Shown here: piece after piece, positions 28,625 to 38,275 of the stretch
Layout of the letters: each line of letters starts with the position of its first letter
Position numbering within the stretch: position 1 is the first letter of the stretch
Origin: Aurantiochytrium sp. KH105
Lineage: Eukaryota; Sar; Bigyra; Thraustochytrida; Thraustochytriidae
Assembly: GCA_003116975.1 (NCBI GenBank)
Contig: BGKB01000181.1
Coordinates: forward strand, 1-64,000
DNA length: 64,000 bases
Direction of reading: 5' to 3'
Position numbers and translations under genes: made by a program
The notes under the pieces: generated by a model
What the model was told of the DNA's origin: nothing
Database searches by the model: none
The model's input: only the letters and a program-made list of their open reading frames with translations

Positions 28625-30265
28625 ATGCGCAGCCACCAAAGCACGCAAGGCTTTTGCGAACCAGAAGCGGCTTCCCCCCCACCGCTCCCGCCGACGTCGT
28701 TGACACAATCATCTTCTCCTTCCCCGCTCGCGTCTCCGTCCTCGCTCCGCTCATCATTTCCCAAGAACATGAGCCCTACCAAGCTGCAGCAGCATCAGAA
28801 CGTCACTGACACGCTCGGTGCCGCGGTGAGCAAGCTCCGCATTACGGTTGATGACAATCTCTCCGCCGAGGAAGGCATCGATACCTCCGAAGAGGCCAAA
28901 TCTCCCACGGGAGCAGGTGAATCTCTTGCGCAGCAGCTTGAAGATCTCCGCCGATTTTTCCGCCTCGTTGCCGCCGCGTCGTCACCCAAACTACACCAAC
29001 CACCTAAACTTGTCAGACAAAACAGCTCTGCTTCTGGCCAACGTCTTCCCAGGCTCGCGAGATGGCGCAGCGAGGAGAGGCAACAAGCCAATGACCTCGG
29101 CACAACTTCATCTGCACCGCGGCCGCAATCCACACGCGCGCGGGGAATTTCCATGCTCGATGGCGTGGTGCGCAAAATGCGACGGTCCTCTTCACGGTCA
29201 TCACCTGCTCTTCCATCACCAACATCGTCCCCGCGCGAACGGACGCAATCCACCCCCAGCTCTCCATTTCCCGCCTCGAAAGTGCCAAATTGTAGCGCGA
29301 GCAGCACCCCCGAGGGCGGTGCTTCGCCTGCAAGCGTTGGCGCCTCGTCACACTCGACTCATTCATTGCCAGTGCCCAGCCCACATACGCGGTCACGCTT
29401 CCGCTTCCCTGCCCGAGCACGAACACCGCCAGCTTCGAAAACAAGCGCGCTTTCAACCGGTGCAGGGAAAGCTGGACCCAAGCATACATCTACAGAGGAT
29501 GATACCCGTACGCTCGAGTGGTGGCGTGCTCGCTCGGGTCTTGCCGTCGAGCTTCTCACACAATCGCCAGATTGCGTCACCTCTTTCCTCAAATGTGACC
29601 AAGAGTTTTCGCTGCCGCAACGAAAGCAACTTTTGCAGGAACTTTTTTCACTCTGCCTTGCGGATGTAGAAAGCGATCCGCGACAGCAGCTCTTGCTCGC
29701 GAATCTCGCCGAAGACCTTCTTGAGGCTGAACTGCAAGCGCATTCAGGCGCCGAAGACAAGGAAAGCAGCGTCGAAGGTGCAGCATGGCTGCGCTCCAGC
29801 AGTAGCGCTGCCTCTGTCTTTCTCACGACATATCTGCGACGGCCCGAGTGCGAGGCGGCGGTGATCGCCCTTCTTGACAACGCACTCGACCCTGCACAAT
29901 CCAAGAATGGGCCTTCTTCGGACCCCGCCATTCTGGCAGAACGCATTCTTCGCAAGCTTCGACCCGACGCCGTCCCTGCAGGCATGCGCTTATTGTGCCG
30001 TCAACTTGCCGCGCTCGCCCCGCCCGGTTTGCGCGAGCCACTCCTTGGCGGCTTTATCATTCTCAAGTTCATCAACCCGAGCCTGGTCTCAGTTCCACGT
30101 TCTACTCATGCACAACGAGTACTCGTGGATGTTGCTCGTCATTTGCAGCATCTTGCAAACCACGCTGCAACGCCAGATGCGGCTCGAGCGAAGAACGCTG
30201 ATCTTGACGCTTTCCTCACGGCCAATCGAGGTGCCATTCTGGCTGTCTTTTCGTCTTTTAGCTAG
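28625..30265 (+). CDS. Divergent Ras GTPase-activating protein
   Basis: 546 residues. The N-terminal half is Ser/Pro-rich and probably disordered, with many potential phosphosites. From about residue 295 the sequence follows the RasGAP fold. AAWLRSSSSAASVFLTTYL matches the finger-loop block, with R390 in the arginine-finger position. After an ILRKLRPDAVPAGMRLLCRQ stretch comes GGFIILKFINPSLVS, the counterpart of the FLRFINPA signature, and RVLVDVARHLQHLANH matches the following helix. In classical RasGAPs the signature Arg of FLR stabilises the finger loop; here it is Lys (K481). Expected role: stimulating GTP hydrolysis by a Ras-like GTPase. No C2, PH or Sec14 domain is visible. The start is the first ATG in frame, context CACCATGC. 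Confidence 0.72.
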   Translation: MRSHQSTQGFCEPEAASPPPLPPTSLTQSSSPSPLASPSSLRSSFPKNMSPTKLQQHQNVTDTLGAAVSKLRITVDDNLSAEEGIDTSEEAKSPTGAGESLAQQLEDLRRFFRLVAAASSPKLHQPPKLVRQNSSASGQRLPRLARWRSEERQQANDLGTTSSAPRPQSTRARGISMLDGVVRKMRRSSSRSSPALPSPTSSPRERTQSTPSSPFPASKVPNCSASSTPEGGASPASVGASSHSTHSLPVPSPHTRSRFRFPARARTPPASKTSALSTGAGKAGPKHTSTEDDTRTLEWWRARSGLAVELLTQSPDCVTSFLKCDQEFSLPQRKQLLQELFSLCLADVESDPRQQLLLANLAEDLLEAELQAHSGAEDKESSVEGAAWLRSSSSAASVFLTTYLRRPECEAAVIALLDNALDPAQSKNGPSSDPAILAERILRKLRPDAVPAGMRLLCRQLAALAPPGLREPLLGGFIILKFINPSLVSVPRSTHAQRVLVDVARHLQHLANHAATPDAARAKNADLDAFLTANRGAILAVFSSFS

Positions 30266-30625
30266 CTAGCATGGATGCTGAACACATCCAAGCAATGCTA
30301 ACCTCTTTGTTTTTGATCATAATCGTGTACGTTCCCGCATAAACTCAAACTTTCAAGCTGTTCCCTTTTGTTTTCTTTGTCCTGGTTTTCTGAAGAGCTT
30401 TGCCTAACTTTTAAAGAGTCTGTCGCCGAAATCGCCAAATCCCTGCCAAAATCACAAAACCCCTTGATTGATTGCGTGAATAATTTGCCCACTCGCGCAA
30501 GAAAAGGCAAGGTGGCACAGCGCCTAGGGTCAAGCTTGAAGCTCCCTCTTTTTCTTCTTTTTGACCCAAACCTACAACTACCGGGGCAATCATCATCATC
30601 AACACCAACAAAACCATCTCGCAGA
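30266..30625. other. Short intergenic region
   Basis: 360 bp between two + strand genes. The frame of the next gene is open through it but has no ATG, so it is treated as UTR and promoter. Nothing else is recognised. Confidence 0.5.
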
Positions 30626-31861
30626 ATGCGGCCGCGCGAGCTTTTCGCCGTTGCGGCGCCCGGGCTCGAGGCTCTCACCCTGCGCGAGCTTCAGACCACG
30701 CCCTTTGGAAACTTTTCGTTGCCCAAAGCTTTGGCTGGTGGCATTGACTTTCGAGGCCACGACCAAGCAATCTACCGGGCCAACCTATGGCTGCGCACAT
30801 CGTCGCGCGTTCTTGTCCGTGTAGGCCACGGCAAGAGCACACACAAGAAAGAACTCGTGCAAAAGCTACGAAGGATGGACTGGACACCCTTTTTGCAACC
30901 CCGCGACACCAAACTTATCGTTCGCGCGAGCTCTAAAAAGTCCAAGCTGATTAATACGGCACTTCTTGAGGAGGCCGTGAAAAGTGCTCTCGACAGATAC
31001 TCGAACGAAAGGTCGGCCAATGAGCAAGAAATCGTCATCTCCTTCAAGCATGACCAATTCACCGTATCAATCAACAGCAGCGGGGATAATCTCCATAAAC
31101 GCTGGTACCGCCAGCAAGTTGCCACGCCAATGCCACTCCGGGAAACCTTGGCGGCTGGCGCCCACCTGTCTTCATGGGCGGCTGCTGAAAGCAATCCAGA
31201 CTCCGATGTCAAGCTCCCAAGCGCAATCGTGGACCCTTTTTGCGGCTCAGGGACGCTGCCCATCGAGGCAGCTCTCATCCTTGCAACCTGTGCCCCTGGA
31301 CTTGTGCGCCTCCAGCAGCATCCGAACCGCGCCTATGCATTCGCAGACTGGCCCAGTTTTGACGAGCAACGATTTGCGCAAGTCATTGGAGAAGCCATGT
31401 CTGTGCGCAAGGATCGTCCTCCGCAAGGAAGTGGGCCGATTGCCTTCGGCTTTGATCGGGAGCGCGCCGCGGTGGAAATCGCCGAGAAGTGCGCCGCACG
31501 AGCAGGCGTTCAAGATTGGTGCGCCTTTGAGCAGCGCGATATCACCGTGGAAGGCCTTGCATCGCCTGGTCTCCAGCTACATTCTATGAAAGCGGGTCTA
31601 TGCTCGAGAGGGGCTATCGTCACCAATCCACCGTATGGACCCCGCTTCAAAGGACCAATACAGTCCATCTTCACTGCCCTTGGATCCCAGCTCAAGGAGC
31701 ACTGCAAAGGCTGGCAACTTGCTTTGATTGCGCCTGCTGACTTCCCAGGCATCAGGACGCTCGGTCAATCAGGGCTTTCTCATCATCATGCAAAGCAAAT
31801 GCTCGAGGTCAACAATGGTGGTAGGCGCATGAAAGTGTTCGCAACGCCTGAAGTTGTCTGA
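30626..31861 (+). CDS. RlmL-type THUMP-domain RNA guanine-N2 methyltransferase
   Basis: 411 residues. The N-terminus (MRPRELFAVAAPGLEALTLR, then GGIDFRGHDQAIYRANLWLR) reads like the ferredoxin-like plus THUMP region of bacterial RlmL (m2G2445 of 23S rRNA). VSINSSGDNLHKRWYRQQ and PLRETLAAGA correspond to its SGD.LH.RGYR and PLKETLAA signatures. The Rossmann methylase core has the SAM motif DPFCGSGTLPIEAA (about 202-215), GFDRERAAVEIAEK, and the catalytic NPPYG (about 334-338), expected for N2-guanine methylation. The fused RlmK half of the E. coli protein is absent. Similar single-methylase proteins exist in plants and protists. The first in-frame ATG is 30626, which matches the family start. 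Probable substrate is a large-subunit rRNA, possibly organellar or cytosolic; no clear transit peptide is seen. Confidence 0.88.
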   Translation: MRPRELFAVAAPGLEALTLRELQTTPFGNFSLPKALAGGIDFRGHDQAIYRANLWLRTSSRVLVRVGHGKSTHKKELVQKLRRMDWTPFLQPRDTKLIVRASSKKSKLINTALLEEAVKSALDRYSNERSANEQEIVISFKHDQFTVSINSSGDNLHKRWYRQQVATPMPLRETLAAGAHLSSWAAAESNPDSDVKLPSAIVDPFCGSGTLPIEAALILATCAPGLVRLQQHPNRAYAFADWPSFDEQRFAQVIGEAMSVRKDRPPQGSGPIAFGFDRERAAVEIAEKCAARAGVQDWCAFEQRDITVEGLASPGLQLHSMKAGLCSRGAIVTNPPYGPRFKGPIQSIFTALGSQLKEHCKGWQLALIAPADFPGIRTLGQSGLSHHHAKQMLEVNNGGRRMKVFATPEVV

Positions 31862-32157
31862 TACAGACGCGAAGCAAATGATACAACAAGGTTCGCAATA
31901 CCTAATGCTGTCCAAAATTGTTGCTCGAGGTCAGTAACGGACGTACTTCACTCTTTCCGCATCCAAAGGAGTTTGATGACTTGAAGCCTGGCTAGAGGTG
32001 TACTGATGGCACCGAATGAGATTGCGCTTGGCCGTCGAGACGAGCTGGTTTGCCGCAAAGATATCATGTGGGATGCAAAAAGAAAAGTAAAACGAGAACA
32101 AGAGCAAAAAAGTACTATACTTCACGCGATGAAATTAGCCCTATCTTTCTTTTTGGT
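31862..32157. other. Convergent 3' region
   Basis: 296 bp between convergent stop codons, AT-richer than the genes. Nothing recognised beyond presumed 3' UTRs. Confidence 0.4.
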
Positions 32158-35100
32158 TTAACGCCGCTTTTCATTCTCCAAGAGGATGGTGTTTCCGAGT
32201 TTCGGGATCTCATCGAACACGTTACTCGGAAAGGCAACGAGCAGAAACTGAATGTCCTGCATCTTTCGATTCACTTCAACATAGCGACGAAAGACGAAGA
32301 CGGAACCAATGGCCAAAAAGCCCCAATTCAGTACAAGCATCAGCCGGCCCGTATTGACTTGCGTGGCGACAATGTCCACGAGGTGATCTTTAAAGTACTC
32401 CATGGACTTTTGCAAAGCCTCCGAAATCATGTGAATGGTATGCTGCAAGAGAAAGAGAAACTCTACTGGCGTCTGATCTCCCTCAGCAACAGCTTGCATG
32501 GCGGCTTGACGCTCTAGCGGTGTCATATCCTGTGCAACTTCAAAAAGAGCGAGACCGGCTGCTAACTCGTCGTTTAAGAACTCCATAGCTCGCATTAGAC
32601 CAGACCTCGCCGCGTCACTCATCGGGAGGTCTGGATACGCTTTGCACGTGTCAAAGCAAGCACCATCAAAGAGGAGGCTGTACTGCTCCGGAAACGAAGT
32701 TTTGTCCTGGACTGCATCGATGCCTAGCGTCTCGTTGCCATAGGTCAAGAGGTTGTTCGTTTGTTCCACCTTCGCTAAAAGAGCTTCAGCATAGGCCCAT
32801 TTCTCGTCGGTCCTGTTATCCCAGATGCTCCAGGACTCGTCATCAATCTCTCCACTGGTCATCCGGAGGAAACCGTCCTGGACAAAGTACATTGTGTTGT
32901 GTGATGTGACCCATCGCCTTCCGGCGGCATTGACCATGCGGCTAAGCGAGATGCGCGTTGACATGGATACATTTTCGTAAAGGAAGACAGCAACTACGTA
33001 TACGAGAGTGATGAGAAAGGGCGCACTTTGAAGCGTCACGAGGCGTACGAACGCTAGAGCATTCTTGCGGCGGCCTTTGCGCTTGCGCTTGTCTGATTTT
33101 CTCTCGCGCCTCTTGCGCGCCGGGATGACACGAACTTCTCGTTTCCCAGAGAATGTAACTCTATTCGGTGGATCTTTGGAAGACTTGCCGCTTACCTCCA
33201 TCAGATCTTCAGACGCTGCCGAGTCTTGGCGTGCCAACTTGTCTCTATTGCGTCTCTTGACGATTTCGATCTCCTCAGCCACGGACCGCTCCGCGATACT
33301 TTGCGCCCCGAGGGGAACTGGACCCTCTTCGCGGCTCTCTTCGCCATCGTCAAAGTCGTAATCGAACTCCTCCCGCAAGCGCTCGCGAACCATCGTGTTT
33401 CGCTCTTGGGATTCGAGGAACACGCGCTTGATCATTCCTCGCGGAACCTGGAAAAGCGTTGTGCAGCTCGTGTCAAACGACAGGTACGCCTCACGGATCG
33501 TTGGAATTGTCACGAGGAGCGTGTACATGAGGAATGCACTCGACGTAAAGATCACGTTCATCCACTGATATGTGCGCACCGCCGCGAGTTCTTCAACTGC
33601 AATCTCGGCATATATACCGCTGGCCTTGTTCGACGCTTCAAAGATTGACACGGGCGCGTTGTTGAGAACGTATTGGCACGACGTCCCGCACGCGTGGTTA
33701 AATGAATCCGCTTCGTCGTCCAATTCGATTTGCTCTTGCACGCCATCCATTTCTGTAATAACTTTATGCACCGCGAGCCATAGACTGGTGTTTTCGTAGC
33801 CTTCAGAAGAGCTGGAAAAGATCGGAATTGTTGGCTCCGCGTTGAGTTGCTCAAGTTCCTCGTTGTTGTCGTTTACAGCAGACTCAGTGACTTGCACATG
33901 GGTCTCCAGCAAAAGTGCACTGTCCGTTTGTATAAGCGTGATGAGCTCCTGCGCCTCCGTCATGGTCATGTTGTTGTCGTAACCAATGTTAAGCCCGCTC
34001 ACCGCGACGGCCAGATCAATGAGGTAAAAGGCACGCTTCATTGAGTTGCCTACCTGCGTAATGGCCTCCATTCCCTGCTCATATGCTTCTTGCCGGATAA
34101 ACCACTCGGTCAGCGTTAACACAAAGCACACAAGCGCAGAAAGAAATGTAAGACGTTGGTATTTGCGCACCTGCTTTCCTTTACGCGCGATGCCACGTTG
34201 CACGCGGTCATACACAGACCTTTTGCGTCCAATGGTGGAGGCCATCTCACTTGCTGAATCTTGCGAATGGTTTTCATTCTCCGGAGAGGCGAGCACAGAG
34301 TCAAGCAATACACGCTTCATGCTTGCTCCGAGATTGCGCGAGAACTGTTGCTGGCCCTCAGCACCGATTGATTTCTGCGAGCGGGCGGAGTCGGGCTCCA
34401 CACGGTTCTTCTTCGACGCGCGATCCGAGTTCGACCGTGCTTCTGCGCTAAGAAGCTTGATCACCTGGTTCTCTTTGGTGCGTTGCAGAGCTGGCTTAGT
34501 GTTCAGGGTGTCGTCCTCGTCCATTTCAGATGACCCTTGGCTTCCATTTTCCACGCGGGCACTTGAATTTTTAATGTCCTCCTCTGCCTTGCCTCGACCT
34601 GTGACTTGGAGGACATCAAGCGTTGGCACATCGTCCGGATCAATGTCCAGCAAGTCGCCATCGTTCGCCGGAGACCCAGGCGCAACCGCTGTTGAACCAT
34701 CCGACTCGTGCCCTACGAGATCATCGGATCCAGCCTCGCCTTCCAGAGAATCCTCGCGTTGGAGGTCTGGGATGACTTCGGCCCCACTATCGCTTCCGGA
34801 ATCCACTTCATGGCCATCAGCAATAGGCGACAGCGGGGCCCGTAGCCGCTGGCTGGACTTTGTAACCGACGCCTCATCGTAGCGGGAGTGCAGATCTTGA
34901 GAGCAGGCCTCGGAAGGCGGGGCCAAAACCATCTCCATATCGATGGAGAGGACAACAATGCTAAAGTCCATGGCTGGTTTATCAAGATGCGGTGGGACCT
35001 GCTTGGTGATAACCTTGGACTCAACGTTGTAATTGATGCCGTGCAGGCGCATGAGTCCCTCACCGTCCGTAGCAAGAAGGTGCTGAAAGGATTCATCGTT

Positions 35101-37314
35101 GAAGTCGTCGTCGTCCATAAACGCCCTGAGATTCCCAATGCGGCCATCCTTGTCCGGAACAGGAACCTGAAGAACTTTTGTCAACGCACCGCGCGATGCA
35201 AAGTGGATGTTCCACGAGTGTCGATCGACGCAGAAAAAGTCCTGTTTTTCGACTCGCTTTCGGTAAAGCTGGCCGTGAAAGACGACCTCTCCGCTCTGCT
35301 GGTCGATCTCGGAAGTCACCTCAAGATGCGTGGCGATCGCATAGCCCGACGCGTGGAGACTCCAAATATCGATTTGCCGCTGCAGAAACTCTGTCGTCTG
35401 GTTCAAATGCTTGGCAAGGAAAGCGTCGTGCATCTTGCGATACGGCTCAGGTACGATGGTATTGATGGACTTGCCAACTAAATCGTCCGCGTTGCTGTAG
35501 CCAAGCATCTTTAGAAGGTTTGCACTCACGCTGCGGATGATGCCAAGCGAAGATTCTTCTCCACTAATGGTCATAGTGCCATGGATGCTGTTTTTCAGAT
35601 TGGCCATCACACCACCTTGTGAACGCTCTGCCTCCTCTTCGAGAGAGATGGCCTGGTCCATTAAGGCAGAAGCCATGAACTTGTCGTTGATCACGAACTC
35701 GAGATAGAGGCTGTAGAGGCGGAAGACCACGGAGGAATCATTGGTGATGCGCATGAGTTGCTCGAGGTGAAAGTTTGCATTATCCGAGGTCCGCCGCAGT
35801 TTGTATGCGAGACGAAGAAGCTCTTCTTGATTGTGAGAGCCAGATTTGAGGTGCTTGAGCACAGAGACAATGTGCTCCATGGCCTGCATGACGGTCTGCT
35901 GCGCCTGATTGATATGGTTGTCAAAGGCCATGAAATTGATGGCTCCACCACCCTCCATACCGGTGCTGCGGGCGGTTTCGACGTCAAGCTGGTGTTTGAA
36001 GACAACAAAACGTTCGTCGAACTGGAGCTCGAGATTCTTGCATTTTTGCATGAGCCGCTCGGAGCGGAGCGTGTCTTTTCCACAGTCACGCAGCAGGAGC
36101 GACACATGAATAGCCAAGAAGGCGCTTCGAGGAAACTGTTCCTCAACGAGATGCAAGTAGTCTTTACGGCACTTGTCCCAGGCGGTTTGAGGCAGCGGAT
36201 ACTTTGCGCGCAAGATAAGCTCTGCCACCATTGGGGATTCGACCCCACTGATAGGCGTGTGCTTGAGCTTGCGGAGACGAGCTCCAATCAGAGAGTCGCA
36301 TGTGAACCAGCACAGGGGCGCGCCGACGACGAAGGCCATGAAGGCGCCGTAGCGATCTTCCGTGTCGCTATATGCGAGCATCTCCAGGACGAGACAGAGC
36401 GTGGAGAAGAAAAAGGTTCCGTAGACGGCCATGGAGACCTTGTTGAGTATCATCGAGTAAAAGGGCATGTAGTAAAAGTAAGCAAAACTGAGAATCAGCG
36501 CGCTGATGACAATCTGCACGACGAGCACGAGGGAGTTATCAGAGCCAATGGCAACAAATGTGAAACTCATGAGACCGCGAAGTCCCAACGAAAGAGCGTG
36601 CATGCGGCCGTGTACTTTGGCCCCGACGTCCCCTGAAGCCGGGCTCCGCTCAATGATGACCATGACGGCCATACCGGAGGTGGCGACGAAGATCAAAACG
36701 AGAATGGCCACGACTGTCCCGAGAATGATATGGACCGTGCCTCCGCACGTAATGTTGTCGCTAAGTGTATCTGCGCACTGAAAAATTTGCAGCAGCGAAT
36801 CGAGCGCTGGCACGTACAAGATCGTTGTCAGGAGATCCAATGCGAGGCGCAGGGGGGTCAGGAGCCAGAGTTGCTTGACTCCCTCCGTGGCGAAAGCGTA
36901 CCCAACGTAGATGACGGCGCCAAAGGTGGCGAGGACAAAGCAAAGGCTAGCGAGAAACATGGTCAGCGTGAGACTGCTTGTCCCCGATGAGATCATCGAC
37001 AGGTTGCTAGCCTGCAAGATGGGCACGAATTTATCCGCGACCCATTCACTCCAGGGGAAACCGGAGTTGACGTTAAAGGTGAACGAGAGCAGCTGCAGGA
37101 GATTCATTGCCTCGGTGGCGCCCGTGATCCAAATAGAAGTCTTGTTCTGTCCCTTTTGCAGAAGACTTAGTACACCAAGAAGGCCGAAGCGAAATTTGCC
37201 AACGAGAGAGCCATATTTGCGAACGTTGCTGATTTCGCCTCCAAAGTCTGTTTTCGCCTGTTCGAGTCCCAGCGCCTCGTTCAGATACTTGCGCGGGTGT
37301 GATTTGTCGATCAT
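32158..37314 (-). CDS. TmcB-like multi-pass membrane protein with TPR-like and PAS domains
   Basis: 1718 residues in one frame. Residues about 45-350 contain roughly ten hydrophobic helices. Residues about 360-575 form a helical TPR-like array (YLHLVEEQFPRSAFLAIHVS, RLYSLYLEFVIN) as in Dictyostelium tiny-macrocysts (TmcB/TmcC) proteins. A PAS domain follows at about 582-690 (SVSANLLKMLGYSNADDLVG, SINTIVPEPYRKMHD). A long acidic, Ser-rich linker leads to a C-terminal half with about four more TM helices (near 1050, 1250, 1422 and 1658) bracketing extracellular-looking loops with Cys pairs (CGTSCQYV, CFDTCKAY). Such proteins are common in ciliates, amoebae and stramenopiles; function is unclear, but a redox/ligand-sensing membrane scaffold is plausible. 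Some protist relatives carry cyclase or kinase domains; none is visible here. Confidence 0.8.
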   Translation of the reverse strand: MIDKSHPRKYLNEALGLEQAKTDFGGEISNVRKYGSLVGKFRFGLLGVLSLLQKGQNKTSIWITGATEAMNLLQLLSFTFNVNSGFPWSEWVADKFVPILQASNLSMISSGTSSLTLTMFLASLCFVLATFGAVIYVGYAFATEGVKQLWLLTPLRLALDLLTTILYVPALDSLLQIFQCADTLSDNITCGGTVHIILGTVVAILVLIFVATSGMAVMVIIERSPASGDVGAKVHGRMHALSLGLRGLMSFTFVAIGSDNSLVLVVQIVISALILSFAYFYYMPFYSMILNKVSMAVYGTFFFSTLCLVLEMLAYSDTEDRYGAFMAFVVGAPLCWFTCDSLIGARLRKLKHTPISGVESPMVAELILRAKYPLPQTAWDKCRKDYLHLVEEQFPRSAFLAIHVSLLLRDCGKDTLRSERLMQKCKNLELQFDERFVVFKHQLDVETARSTGMEGGGAINFMAFDNHINQAQQTVMQAMEHIVSVLKHLKSGSHNQEELLRLAYKLRRTSDNANFHLEQLMRITNDSSVVFRLYSLYLEFVINDKFMASALMDQAISLEEEAERSQGGVMANLKNSIHGTMTISGEESSLGIIRSVSANLLKMLGYSNADDLVGKSINTIVPEPYRKMHDAFLAKHLNQTTEFLQRQIDIWSLHASGYAIATHLEVTSEIDQQSGEVVFHGQLYRKRVEKQDFFCVDRHSWNIHFASRGALTKVLQVPVPDKDGRIGNLRAFMDDDDFNDESFQHLLATDGEGLMRLHGINYNVESKVITKQVPPHLDKPAMDFSIVVLSIDMEMVLAPPSEACSQDLHSRYDEASVTKSSQRLRAPLSPIADGHEVDSGSDSGAEVIPDLQREDSLEGEAGSDDLVGHESDGSTAVAPGSPANDGDLLDIDPDDVPTLDVLQVTGRGKAEEDIKNSSARVENGSQGSSEMDEDDTLNTKPALQRTKENQVIKLLSAEARSNSDRASKKNRVEPDSARSQKSIGAEGQQQFSRNLGASMKRVLLDSVLASPENENHSQDSASEMASTIGRKRSVYDRVQRGIARKGKQVRKYQRLTFLSALVCFVLTLTEWFIRQEAYEQGMEAITQVGNSMKRAFYLIDLAVAVSGLNIGYDNNMTMTEAQELITLIQTDSALLLETHVQVTESAVNDNNEELEQLNAEPTIPIFSSSSEGYENTSLWLAVHKVITEMDGVQEQIELDDEADSFNHACGTSCQYVLNNAPVSIFEASNKASGIYAEIAVEELAAVRTYQWMNVIFTSSAFLMYTLLVTIPTIREAYLSFDTSCTTLFQVPRGMIKRVFLESQERNTMVRERLREEFDYDFDDGEESREEGPVPLGAQSIAERSVAEEIEIVKRRNRDKLARQDSAASEDLMEVSGKSSKDPPNRVTFSGKREVRVIPARKRRERKSDKRKRKGRRKNALAFVRLVTLQSAPFLITLVYVVAVFLYENVSMSTRISLSRMVNAAGRRWVTSHNTMYFVQDGFLRMTSGEIDDESWSIWDNRTDEKWAYAEALLAKVEQTNNLLTYGNETLGIDAVQDKTSFPEQYSLLFDGACFDTCKAYPDLPMSDAARSGLMRAMEFLNDELAAGLALFEVAQDMTPLERQAAMQAVAEGDQTPVEFLFLLQHTIHMISEALQKSMEYFKDHLVDIVATQVNTGRLMLVLNWGFLAIGSVFVFRRYVEVNRKMQDIQFLLVAFPSNVFDEIPKLGNTILLENEKRR

Positions 37315-37511
37315 GATGCCGGGTGTAGCCAGGCAGCGACCGTGTCACCCGAGCTGGGCACCGCTGCCCTGCGCAGTGACGACTGCCGTCCCGTGCTGCC
37401 CTGCTTGCACGTTATAAACTGTCTATCCTCTGTTCCAGGTCTGACCCTGTTTCGTCAGGGGACGAATAGACGGGGAAAGGGGAAGGGGGGGGGGGGGGGC
37501 AAGGCAAACCT

Positions 37512-37541
37512 AGCCAAGCCAAGCCAAGCTAAGCTAAGCTA
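37512..37541. repeat. (AGCCA)3(AGCTA)3 pentamer array
   Basis: Six 5-bp units about 200 bp upstream of the TmcB-like start codon, directly after a poly-G run. Confidence 0.85.
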
Positions 37542-38217
37542 ATGCAAGCTCGAGGAAACGCACAATGCTTTGCGTCCCCCCCAAACGGACCTCGGCAAGC
37601 AACCAAAAGCGAGCGAGTCAGTCAGCCCTCTGGGCAGTTGGGGTTTGGTGCGAGGGTGGAAGACATGCACCGCGCCGAAGCGGTAAAAAGCCCCGACAAG
37701 CAAGCAAGTAAGCTGCCTTGCTCGCTACTCAGCATATAGAGGGAATGCCGTGTCGCAATCGCCGCGACCAGACAAGCTCGCACCCCAACCGTCCGGGTCC
37801 AAGTCGGTTCCAGACCGAGACCACTGCCGCTCCGCCTCCTTCTTTGCTTCCTCGTTTCCTTGTTTCCTTCCTCTTTCCACCTTCCTCCACGTGCGTGGAG
37901 GCTGCCGTCCGTTTCTTCCGTCTATTTACGTAGAAACCTCTGCTCTCTCCGTTTGTCCCAGTGCCATCCGCGCAGAGTGGCCTCCGTGGCTCTGTCCTTT
38001 CAAGTCGTGCCCCTGGCTCGTCGTCTAGACCGGGCCAGCAGAGTCGGAGATGCTGGCCTTCTCCCCCGAGCGGCCACGGTAAGTCGCCCTCTCCAGCCGG
38101 CTGCAGCTGCATCGGGCGGCCACGAACGTGGAATCGCTGCGCCGCCAGCTTGACGATGAGGTGCACCGTGGCCCGTCCTCTCGAAACGGTCATATCTGGG
38201 CTTCCTGTCCCGAGACA

Positions 38218-38275
38218 CGCAGCTGCAGCTGCAGCTGCAGCTGCAGCTCGCAGTCGCTCGCTCGCTCGCTTGCTA
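38218..38275. repeat. (GCAGCT)n and (GCTC)n microsatellites
   Basis: About five 6-bp CAGCTG-type units followed by GCTC tetramers, in non-coding DNA. Confidence 0.8.
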
